NCBI RefSeq assembly: GCF_040538665.1 | Contig: NZ_JBEWXT010000001.1 | Span: forward strand, 1,452,501 to 1,516,500 | Length of the DNA: 64,000 nt | Reading direction: 5' to 3' | Source of the DNA: Aureibaculum sp. 2308TA14-22 | GTDB taxonomy: Bacteria; Bacteroidota; Bacteroidia; Flavobacteriales; Flavobacteriaceae | Part shown: piece after piece, positions 9,439-16,892 of the stretch | Position numbering within the stretch: the first letter of the stretch is position 1 | Layout: each line of letters begins with the position of its first letter | The notes under the pieces: generated by a model | Database searches by the model: none | Seen by the model: the letters and a program-made list of their open reading frames with translations, nothing else | Told to the model about the DNA's origin: nothing | Position numbers and translations under genes: made by a program

Positions 9439-9870
9439 ATGAATTCAATTAATGAAAAAGTATTCAAATTCATAAAATCAGAGCTTTTAAATTCTCAACT
9501 TGAATTTTTACCAAATGAAAGTGGGAGGGAAGGGGTTGATTTTGTAATCAAAGCTAATACTGAAAATTTTCATGAAGTTTATTTGCAACCCATCAATTTA
9601 GACACAGAAAGAAAGGTAAAGATTCCAAAACAAAGATTAGGAGAGCCAAAAGACAAGCTGTGGGTGGCATTGGTACTTATTATGGATAGTGAACCTTTTA
9701 ATTTTTATTTAATCCCTTCAAAAACAGTAACAACTCCAGATAATTATATTTTTTTAGAGAATGAGGTAAGTGGTTTTCCACATCTGTCAAATTGGGAAAT
9801 TAAAGTATTTACTAAGGCTATTCCTGAATTGAGTAAGTTTTCTTTAGATAATATGATAGCTAGACTATGA
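9439..9870 (+). CDS. Small protein, possible degenerate PD-(D/E)XK-like fold
   Basis: This 143-residue protein starts 18 bp after the HATPase-DUF3883 gene and is almost certainly co-transcribed. GREGVDFVIKANTENFHEVY has the layout of an Asp followed by a beta strand and a second acidic residue, as in PD-(D/E)XK proteins. The expected final Lys is Gln (EVYLQP), so it may be inactive or only structurally related. The later LWVALVLIMDS and FYLIPSKTV resemble the strand pattern of DUF4365-like nucleases. The family is not firmly recognised. The last 53 codons plus the stop lie inside a 171-bp segment that is perfectly repeated after the gene; the gene itself is intact. Confidence 0.65.
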   Translation: MNSINEKVFKFIKSELLNSQLEFLPNESGREGVDFVIKANTENFHEVYLQPINLDTERKVKIPKQRLGEPKDKLWVALVLIMDSEPFNFYLIPSKTVTTPDNYIFLENEVSGFPHLSNWEIKVFTKAIPELSKFSLDNMIARL

Positions 9871-10051
9871 TATTATGTTATAATCCCTTCAAAAACAGTA
9901 ACAACTCCAGATAATTATATTTTTTTAGAGAATGAGGTAAGTGGTTTTCCACATCTGTCAAATTGGGAAATTAAAGTATTTACTAAGGCTATTCCTGAAT
10001 TGAGTAAGTTTTCTTTAGATAATATGATAGCTAGACTATGATATTATGTTA
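9710..10051 (+). repeat. Perfect 171-bp tandem duplication
   Basis: Bases 9710-9880 are repeated without a mismatch at 9881-10051. The unit covers the last part of the preceding gene, its TGA stop and 10 bp beyond. The second copy therefore carries a headless gene tail after the stop and adds nothing to the protein. The unit is a multiple of three. Absence of any mismatch in AT-rich non-coding DNA points to a very recent event or to an assembly duplication. Confidence 0.95.
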
Positions 10052-10070
10052 AATAGAAGTAGAGCCCTTT

Positions 10071-10800
10071 TTTGATGGCCTCAGATAATTTTGGTAAAAC
10101 AATAGGTGAAAATAAGCGTTAAATGTTTTAAATCGATACTTCGTAACATCTATAAACACTGCGAATAACAAGGTTATTACAATTTGACTTAGAAGTCCAG
10201 ACCATCTTTAAAATATAGCGTTTTGAACCGTAATTGTTTCCAAAAGTATGTGAAGCCTTGAATTTTTGTTTCTTTTGTTTCAAGACAAAAGAAAATGAAA
10301 AAAACGGCTGAAGCCATGGAAAGAAAAGGTTAATTGAAAGTCTAAAGTTAGCAAGTGTATAGATTTTTTTGTTTAAAAAAATTATACTCTTGCGAAAATC
10401 CCACGAGAAGCTCGTGAAAACTTTTTTAGACAAAATATTCTTAATTACATGAATTTTAATACTACCAAAAAGGTGAGCTTTTTTTGGCGGTTGCAAGCGG
10501 TTGGAAATTGTGTATAAAATAAATTGTGATAACAATTTGATTTTATTAAACAATAGAGCGTTTGCAGACGGCAATTTTACATAATGACAAATTATGGGAC
10601 AAATATCTAACGGAATGTCAATAGATGAGAATTGAGTATTTGAAATTTTTATGACCCAAGGTACCGAATACTGTATTTATACAATAAACATAATGGGATA
10701 TTTTACATAATATAATTATAAGATCTAATGTAAGAACCTGAAATATGGCTATAACGGAATTACCATATATTTGTCTTATAATTTATATTATGTTAAATAG
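10071..10800 (+). repeat. Dispersed intergenic repeat, copy C
   Basis: This block is the partner of copy B (4563-5812), with conserved pieces in the same order and a 38-nt identical run at 10509-10546. It begins gatggcctcagataattttgg and ends near a TTTGTC-TATAAT-like stretch that in copy B continues into the part shared with copy A. It closes the DUF4238/HATPase segment on the right. The minus-strand ORF 10128-10574 lies entirely inside it and is not a convincing gene. Nothing else is seen between 10052 and 10844. Confidence 0.7.
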
Positions 10801-10844
10801 AATATATTAGCCTATACACCAATGTACTAATGTTTATAATAAAT

Positions 10845-11027
10845 TTATTGTGCTATAGGGTTTATCATTACTTCCACTATTTGATTATAAGTACAATCAA
10901 TAATCATTTCTAGTGGATTTTTACATTCTATACAATCTTCTATAAATTGCTGTTTGTCTTTATCAGTTTCAACTAATGTTGAAACTTCATTTCTGCAGTA
11001 TGGACAGTTAAATTCATATTCAAGCAT
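10845..11027 (-). CDS. CPXCG-motif cysteine-rich zinc-ribbon protein
   Basis: This 60-residue protein matches the small CPXCG cysteine-rich family. It starts MLEYEFNCPYCRNEVSTL and has a second pair CIECKNP, giving four cysteines for one zinc ribbon. The acidic FIEDC stretch before the second pair is also a family feature. The start is placed at the ATG ending at 11027, because family members begin with MLE or similar; an upstream ATG at 11039 would add only four residues. Its function is not known. It stands alone to the right of the accessory region and looks like a core gene. Confidence 0.8.
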   Translation of the reverse strand: MLEYEFNCPYCRNEVSTLVETDKDKQQFIEDCIECKNPLEMIIDCTYNQIVEVMINPIAQ

Positions 11028-11241
11028 AGCGAAAATCAATTTTTGATAAGGTCTTAGCTTAAAACGACATAGCGGAAAAAATAGTATAATTGTTTATAGT
11101 GTTAATATCAATTCAAACAATTTAACCATACTATCAACTACTTTGCTAATGGTAAAAAATTAAGAAGTAAGGAAATTACTATTTATCCGACTCTTTAATC
11201 TAATGACCATTTAACGTTTTGATCAACTAACTAAATAGATT

Positions 11242-12306
11242 ATGAAAAAATTGCATCTTCTACTCTTTGCTTTTATAATTATTATTTCGTGTAGCAAGTC
11301 TAATGATGATTTTGAAAATCTTGGTAATGGTGGTTCAATTGAACTTCAAGAAGAATGGCTAATTGCACGTCGTGAAATTAAAGATGGCGGACCTGGTAGA
11401 GATGGAATTCCATCTATAGATGATCCAAAATTCATTAATGATTCCAGCGATGATTTTGAAGGCCTTTCAGATGATGATTTGGTGATAGGAATGTACTTTG
11501 AAGGTGAAGCTAGGGCCTACCCTCATTACATATTAGATTGGCATGAATTGGTTAATTATAAAATGGGAGTAACTCCAATTACCATTTCCTACTGCCCGTT
11601 AACTGGAACCGCATTTGCTTGGGGTAGAGAATCTGAATTTGGCACCTCTGGCCTCTTGTACAATAATAATTTAATCATGTATGATAGAGAAACCGGAAGC
11701 TTATGGTCGCAATTAAAATTGCAGTGCGTAAATGGAGATTTAGTTGGCCAACGACCAACTAATTATAACATAGTTGAAACAGATTGGAAAACCTGGAAAA
11801 CCCTTTATCCAAACACATTGGTATTAAGTGAAGACACTGGATTTTCACGAACTTATGGTGAATACCCTTATAGTGAAGATTATAAAACAAATCATAATTT
11901 GTTTTACTTTCGCCCTGCCCCTTATGATAAAAGGTTACCTAGCAAGCAACGAGTATACGCAATTATTGATGTTGATAAAGAAATTTCTAAAGTATACAAA
12001 TACCAAGATTTTACTGGCGGCAAAGCGATAATAGATACTTTTAACGACAAAAAATACTTACTAGTAGGAAATGAAGACATTATCAATTCATTTGTTTTAA
12101 GTGAAGCTAATGAACTACTTACTTTTCAATATGAATTAAGTACATCAGGAGGTTTTTTTAAAGATAATACAGGTACAATAAGAAATGTTTTTGGGGAAAC
12201 ACTTTCTGGAAATATTGGAGATTATTTAACACCTGCTGTTTCTGTTGTTAGTTATTGGTTTGCCATTGGAGCTTTTTATCCAGAAGCTGAAATATATGTT
12301 CCATAA
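11242..12306 (+). CDS. DUF3179 lipoprotein
   Basis: This 354-residue protein is a DUF3179 member. The signal peptide ends in IIIISC with Cys17 as the probable lipidation site, followed by SKSNDD, the acidic start often seen in exported Flavobacteriaceae lipoproteins. Family blocks are MYFEGEARAYP, ISYCPLTGTAFAW, FGTSGLLYNNNLIMYDRET and GSLWSQ. The cysteine in SYCPLTG is conserved in the family and could be catalytic or redox-active, but the activity is unknown. It is monocistronic, with about 200 bp upstream and a hairpin terminator just after the stop. Confidence 0.88.
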   Translation: MKKLHLLLFAFIIIISCSKSNDDFENLGNGGSIELQEEWLIARREIKDGGPGRDGIPSIDDPKFINDSSDDFEGLSDDDLVIGMYFEGEARAYPHYILDWHELVNYKMGVTPITISYCPLTGTAFAWGRESEFGTSGLLYNNNLIMYDRETGSLWSQLKLQCVNGDLVGQRPTNYNIVETDWKTWKTLYPNTLVLSEDTGFSRTYGEYPYSEDYKTNHNLFYFRPAPYDKRLPSKQRVYAIIDVDKEISKVYKYQDFTGGKAIIDTFNDKKYLLVGNEDIINSFVLSEANELLTFQYELSTSGGFFKDNTGTIRNVFGETLSGNIGDYLTPAVSVVSYWFAIGAFYPEAEIYVP

Positions 12307-12307
12307 A

Positions 12308-12338
12308 AAACGCCTTGATTTTTACACCAAGACGTTTA
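12308..12338. terminator. Hairpin after DUF3179 gene
   Basis: AAACGCCTTG and CAAGACGTTT form a stem with one mismatch around a 10-nt loop, with A and T runs at the sides. It can end transcription of the DUF3179 gene. Confidence 0.6.
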
Positions 12339-12379
12339 ATAAAATAAGCTGAGAAAGTTTGTTATTAAATCAAAAGACT

Positions 12380-12760
12380 TTAAAGCCATTCTAAAAAATA
12401 ATCCATCATTTCTTCTTTTAAATCATAATGTAATTTTATATACGTACGCATGTCCTCTCGTAAGGTATGTTGTTCAAATTGTAACCTACCATCAATATCT
12501 TCATTATAATCAGCGGCTTGTATATTTTTAATTTTGGCTTTACATCTGTGCTGTAATTTAGAAATAACATCCCTTTCTATCATTATTCTGTTCTGAAAGC
12601 TTTCTAACGGCACTAATGCTTTGTCACTAAACTCTCTACTTGCAATTTCTTCAAGTTTTTCTTCAAAAGTATCCATTTCGTTGGCATGAAACTTTAACTC
12701 TCTTCTCCAAGTTTCTAAATTGAATTTTAAATCGCTTAAATACAATACTTTAGTCTGCAT
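12380..12760 (-). CDS. Hypothetical coiled-coil protein downstream of EF-G-like gene
   Basis: This 126-residue cytoplasmic protein is almost entirely charged and helical (DTFEEKLEEIASREF, RDVISKLQHRCKAKI, LHYDLKEEMMDYFLEWL). It has no signal peptide or known motif, and the family is not recognised. It begins 13 bp after the EF-G-like gene on the same strand, so the two are probably one transcript. It may act with the GTPase or with ribosomes, but that is only suggested by the position. Confidence 0.7.
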   Translation of the reverse strand: MQTKVLYLSDLKFNLETWRRELKFHANEMDTFEEKLEEIASREFSDKALVPLESFQNRIMIERDVISKLQHRCKAKIKNIQAADYNEDIDGRLQFEQHTLREDMRTYIKLHYDLKEEMMDYFLEWL

Positions 12761-12773
12761 AATAAATTATATT

Positions 12774-14882
12774 TTATAAATTTTGTTTAATTAATTCTTG
12801 CTGTACATTACTAGGCACTGGCTGATAGGCAGAAAATTTGGAGCTAAACGTTGCTCTCCCTTGTGTTAATGAACGTAAATTGGTAGAATATCCGAACAGT
12901 TCTGCCGCTGGTGTAATACATTTCAATATTTGATAGTGTCCGTTACTCTCTACCCCTTGTATAATGGAACGTCGTGATTGTAAATCGGTCATTACATTAC
13001 CCACCATTTCTTCCGGCACCCTAACCGTTAATTCGTTTGCAGGCTCTAACAATTTAGGATTCGCATTTAAAAACGCTTCTTTAAAGGCATGTGCTCCGGC
13101 AATCTTAAATGAAATATCATTAGAATCTACAGAGTGCATTTTACCATCATAAACCATAACACGTACATCTCTCACAAACGAATTGGTCAAAGGACCTGTT
13201 TCCATGACTTCCAAAACCCCTTTCATTACTGAAGGTAAATAACGCGTGTCAATTACACCACCAACTATACAATTATAGAATATGAGTTTCCCACCCCAAG
13301 GTAAATCGACTTCTTCTTTGCCCCTAATATTGAACCCTTCAGGGTCTGGCATACCTTCTTCCCACGGCTCTATTTTCATGTGTACTTGTGCAAATTGACC
13401 TGCACCACCTGATTGTTTTTTGTGTTTGTAATTTGCTGTTGATGAACGTTGTATGGTTTCTCTATAGGTAATTTTAGGTTTTTCAAATTTTACGTTAATA
13501 CCATATTCGTTTTCCAGTAACCAGTTGACAATGGCCAAATGTAATTCCCCTTGACAACCAATAATTAGTTGTTTAGATTCCTTAGCGTAGTTGATAGTAA
13601 CCGTAGGATCTTGTGTGTGGATTTTCTTTAAGGCCTCGCTTAATTTTTCTTCGTCCTTTTTATTTACGGCAACTATAGATTTTCTAATTCTTGGCTCAGG
13701 GTATTGAATGGGTTTAATAGTTGTCGATTTACCAGCTTCATGTAAGGTATCATTAGTTTCGGTATATTTTAATTTTAATGTGGCTCCTATATCACCAACC
13801 GTTAATTTAGAAACAGATTCTCGTTTTTTGCCATCCATTATAAATAGCTGATTGATGGTTTCCGTTTCTCCGTTACGAGAGTTGACCAACTTATCGTTTA
13901 CCTTAATTTCTCCTGATTTAACTTTAAAGTAGGTAATCTGCCCTAAATTGGGTTCGTTTAATGTTTTAAATACAAACAAGCTTGTAGGAGCTTCTTTTGT
14001 ACGAACTATATCATTGCCTTCTAAGGTTTGCTCAGGTTTTAGATCCGCTGCTGCAGGAGCTACATTATCAATAAAGCCCATTAAGCGTCCAGTACCCATA
14101 TCGTTTAGAGCAGATACACAAAATACCGGGAACAATTCGTGATTTAGCATACCTGCTTTTATACCTTTACGCATTTCATCTTCGTTTAAGGTGCCTTTTT
14201 CAAAAAACAATTCTAATAACTCCTCATCGTTTTCTGCTGCTTTTTCAACCAATTCGTTATGTAATTTATTGGCCAATTCTTTTTGGTCATCGGGTATGGC
14301 CAATTTTTCTGGCTTCCCTCCCGTTGGCGGAAATTTATACACCTTCATTTTAAGAACATCTAAAATACATTGTGCTCCATCAATTTTTAAAGGATATTGA
14401 ATTTTGACAACATTTTTACCAACTAAGGATGAAATACTCTTAAAACTTTCTTCAAAATTAGCATTTAAATGATCTATCTGATTGATAACAAATATGGTTG
14501 GTTTACTGTATTTATTTACATAATTCCAGATGATTTCTGTTCCTATTTCAACACCATGTTGTGCGTTTAATACTGTTACAATGGTATCTGCAACTCTAAT
14601 TGACGAAATAATTTCACCAATAAAATCATCTAGGCCCGGGGTGTCAATAATGTTTATCTTATAGTTTCGCCATTCTGTATGCAAGGGCGTAGCAAAAATG
14701 GAATTACCTCGCTCCTGCTCTACTTCATGAAAATCGGAAACGGTATTTTTAGTTTCTACTGCTCCTCTCCTATTTATAAGTCCCGCTTCAAAAAGCATGG
14801 TTTCTGAAAGTGTGGTCTTACCACTGTCATGAGCCCCAACAAAGACTACATTTTTAATGTGTTTGTCATCGTATATCTGCAT
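12774..14882 (-). CDS. EF-G-like GTPase (EF-G2/FusA paralogue)
   Basis: This 702-residue protein has the full five-domain length of elongation factor G. G1 is GAHDSGKT at residues 16-23, G3 is DTPGLDD at 80-86 and G4 is NQID at 134-137. Domain IV-V blocks such as GGAGQFAQVHMKIEP and LQSRRSIIQGVE are present. In canonical EF-G the G3 motif is DTPGH with a catalytic His; here that position is Leu84. The switch I RGITI motif is also altered (RGNSI). Both are features of the EF-G2-like branch, whose role is less clear and may not be normal translocation. A small coiled-coil gene follows 13 bp downstream. Confidence 0.9.
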   Translation of the reverse strand: MQIYDDKHIKNVVFVGAHDSGKTTLSETMLFEAGLINRRGAVETKNTVSDFHEVEQERGNSIFATPLHTEWRNYKINIIDTPGLDDFIGEIISSIRVADTIVTVLNAQHGVEIGTEIIWNYVNKYSKPTIFVINQIDHLNANFEESFKSISSLVGKNVVKIQYPLKIDGAQCILDVLKMKVYKFPPTGGKPEKLAIPDDQKELANKLHNELVEKAAENDEELLELFFEKGTLNEDEMRKGIKAGMLNHELFPVFCVSALNDMGTGRLMGFIDNVAPAAADLKPEQTLEGNDIVRTKEAPTSLFVFKTLNEPNLGQITYFKVKSGEIKVNDKLVNSRNGETETINQLFIMDGKKRESVSKLTVGDIGATLKLKYTETNDTLHEAGKSTTIKPIQYPEPRIRKSIVAVNKKDEEKLSEALKKIHTQDPTVTINYAKESKQLIIGCQGELHLAIVNWLLENEYGINVKFEKPKITYRETIQRSSTANYKHKKQSGGAGQFAQVHMKIEPWEEGMPDPEGFNIRGKEEVDLPWGGKLIFYNCIVGGVIDTRYLPSVMKGVLEVMETGPLTNSFVRDVRVMVYDGKMHSVDSNDISFKIAGAHAFKEAFLNANPKLLEPANELTVRVPEEMVGNVMTDLQSRRSIIQGVESNGHYQILKCITPAAELFGYSTNLRSLTQGRATFSSKFSAYQPVPSNVQQELIKQNL

Positions 14883-15097
14883 AATTATAGATTTAGTAAG
14901 TATTTTAGAAGTATAAAGCTACGCACAAAAAGATACCAAAAACATGATATTTATTAGCTTTTTAAAAAACTGAACAGAAAACCCTATAGTCAATTAAGTA
15001 GTTAAAAATCAGTTACTAAATGTAGTAATTTTAGGGGACAAACTGAAATTTTTAACTTTTTTAGAAAAAGTTATCGCCAAATTAATACTATTTTTCG

Positions 15098-15421
15098 CTA
15101 ATCTATAATAGCATTAGCATCATAAACTACTACTTTTTCCCATAAATCAGCACATTCTTTAATAAATCGTTTGTGATTAGCCTCTTCCTGATACTTATCA
15201 TGATTCGCTTTATCATCAAAGGTCAGTAGTAAACTATAGGTATAAGAACTATCGATAACCGCTCTATCGGTATTGGCGGGTATGCCAATATGCTTTGTTT
15301 TAATATAAACAGATTGGTTTATAAAATTGAATAATGATTTTTCAAATACATCTCGTTCTACAATATTCTCAGGGTTTTTGAGCCAAAAAAATACCGAGTG
15401 TGCAAATTTACCTTGCTTCAT
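15098..15421 (-). CDS. Dabb-family (stress responsive A/B barrel) protein
   Basis: This 107-residue protein fits the dimeric alpha/beta barrel (Dabb) family. It starts with GKFAHSVFFWLKNPE, the usual H-x-V-x-F-x-L opening, and contains YSLLLTFDDKANHDKYQ followed by HKRFIKE, the usual F-x-d-x-A-L-x-x-Y and H-x-x-F pattern. The function of most Dabb proteins is unknown; some bind small hydrophobic molecules. It is the last gene of a minus-strand run that begins with the E1 dehydrogenase gene, 9 bp after the PepSY protein gene. Confidence 0.85.
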   Translation of the reverse strand: MKQGKFAHSVFFWLKNPENIVERDVFEKSLFNFINQSVYIKTKHIGIPANTDRAVIDSSYTYSLLLTFDDKANHDKYQEEANHKRFIKECADLWEKVVVYDANAIID

Positions 15422-15430
15422 TTTTTTGTT

Positions 15431-15973
15431 TTATGATAATAAAAATAAGAAAATTAACGGAAATAAAATTCCAGCTAAGGCCAATTTCCAACCGCGTTTC
15501 CAGAACGTATTTTTACCAGCTGAGATAAACATTCCAGTAAATGCAATAACAAGCATGGCTACTCCAAATATATCAGAATACCAAATCCAGAATTTGTTGG
15601 TAGATTTATGCAAATACATTGTATGACCTAAAAATGGAACTTTTCGCTTAAATTCTAGAGTCCCTTTCCCAGTTTTTGCATCGGCATCTAAAATGACATT
15701 ATCTTTAAAATAAACCCTTAATTCTCCATCTCTAACTCTATGTCCATCATAATCAACTTCTAAATCTTTGGTAGATTCAATTAAAAACTCTTTGGTTATT
15801 TTTTTACTATCTTCAGGTAAAGTTAAAGTCACCTCTTCACTTTCATAAGTATAATCCATAGGGTACCAGTCTTGACGATGGTTTAAAATGATTCCAGAAA
15901 AAGAAAAAGCAATAATTAATCCCACATAAAAGTAAGCAATATCTCTGTGTAAAAATCTATTTGTTATTTTCAT
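15431..15973 (-). CDS. PepSY-associated transmembrane protein
   Basis: This 180-residue protein has an N-terminal transmembrane helix (DIAYFYVGLIIAFSFSGIIL), a soluble middle of PepSY type, and two C-terminal helices (SDIFGVAMLVIAFTGMFI and LALAGILFPLIFLFLL). The opening R-F-L-H-R-D and the HRQDWYPMDY stretch are typical of short PepSY-TM proteins in Bacteroidota. Relatives are linked to siderophore or metal reduction, or to inhibition of extracytoplasmic peptidases. It lies between the phosphoesterase and Dabb genes with 9-15 bp gaps, so it belongs to the same operon. The precise role is unknown. Confidence 0.85.
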   Translation of the reverse strand: MKITNRFLHRDIAYFYVGLIIAFSFSGIILNHRQDWYPMDYTYESEEVTLTLPEDSKKITKEFLIESTKDLEVDYDGHRVRDGELRVYFKDNVILDADAKTGKGTLEFKRKVPFLGHTMYLHKSTNKFWIWYSDIFGVAMLVIAFTGMFISAGKNTFWKRGWKLALAGILFPLIFLFLLS

Positions 15974-15988
15974 AGTTAATATTTATTT

Positions 15989-16891
15989 CTAAAGTTTTAA
16001 TTTAAGTATTTTACTATTTTCTCTTCCAAAGCCCACTATTTCTAATTGATCTTTTGACAAATTTATAACAGCATACGCTGTTTCTTCAGTATCGACCATT
16101 CCCTTCATCGTTATAAAATGTACTCCGTTTTTAATTCCATAATTACCTTCATGATTATGTCCGTTAATATAGGCTTTAACTACACTATACTTTTCAATTA
16201 TTGCAAGTACTTCATTGGCATTCCATAAATTATGTACATTTTCTGGAAATATTGGAAAATGACTATAGAGTATTACTTTTTCATTATTTGCTGTTGCTGT
16301 TTTTAAAACAGATGCTAACCATTCCATTTGAGTCTTACCCACTGCCCCATTCCATTTAGGGGAAGTTATATTATTTTCAGAATAATAGGTCTCAGCTATT
16401 TTATATTCTTCAGAATCTTTAGGATACGCATGAAAACTAATATCATTGCCATTCAATACAATAAATCGCCAACCTTTTACGCTGAAATCGTAATATTCAG
16501 ATGGCAACCCCATTTTTTTAACCACTGCTGATTTCTTATCGTCAATAACAGAAAAATCATGATTACCCAACACGTGATATTTCGGCATTTTTAGCTTATC
16601 ATAAATTGGCCCTACAACATCAAAACTTTCCCAATCTCTATCAATGAAATCACCTAAATGTATCGTAAATGCAAGATCTAATGTGTTTAAATGATGTACG
16701 CATTTTTTAAGCTTAGCATCTGAAATGCTATAGTTTCTAACGCCAGCATTTTCAGCATTGCAATATTGACAGTCTGCAATAACTCCAAATGAAAAACTTT
16801 CGCCTATCTTATCGGTTTTTGATTTTTTCATAGCACATGAGGATAGTATTATAAAAAGAAGAAGTATTGATATAATTTTAATAGTATTCAT
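15989..16891 (-). CDS. Lipoprotein metallophosphoesterase, ADP-ribose/CDP-alcohol diphosphatase-like
   Basis: This 300-residue calcineurin-like phosphoesterase has its metal motifs as DCQ (Asp40-Gln42), LGDFIDRD, LGNHDF, YSHFPIFP and NGHNHEG. The D-x-Q in place of D-x-H, the P-x-Y-H-x-x-GNHDF block and LPIYP-like SHFPIFP are characteristic of the Mn-dependent ADP-ribose/CDP-alcohol diphosphatase (ADPRM) group, which hydrolyses ADP-ribose, CDP-choline and similar nucleotides. Unlike the cytosolic animal enzymes it has a lipoprotein signal (IILSSC, Cys19), so it should act in the periplasm. It starts 1 bp after the stop of the E1 dehydrogenase gene. Confidence 0.82.
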   Translation of the reverse strand: MNTIKIISILLLFIILSSCAMKKSKTDKIGESFSFGVIADCQYCNAENAGVRNYSISDAKLKKCVHHLNTLDLAFTIHLGDFIDRDWESFDVVGPIYDKLKMPKYHVLGNHDFSVIDDKKSAVVKKMGLPSEYYDFSVKGWRFIVLNGNDISFHAYPKDSEEYKIAETYYSENNITSPKWNGAVGKTQMEWLASVLKTATANNEKVILYSHFPIFPENVHNLWNANEVLAIIEKYSVVKAYINGHNHEGNYGIKNGVHFITMKGMVDTEETAYAVINLSKDQLEIVGFGRENSKILKLKL

Positions 16892-16892
16892 T

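Noticed and set aside
9881-10051. Second copy of the 171-bp unit as a separate gene
   Set aside because: It has no start codon or ribosome site of its own and only repeats a gene tail.
10128-10574. Minus-strand ORF of 148 codons in repeat copy C
   Set aside because: It lies wholly inside the repeat, lacks family features, and the equivalent frame in copy B is interrupted.
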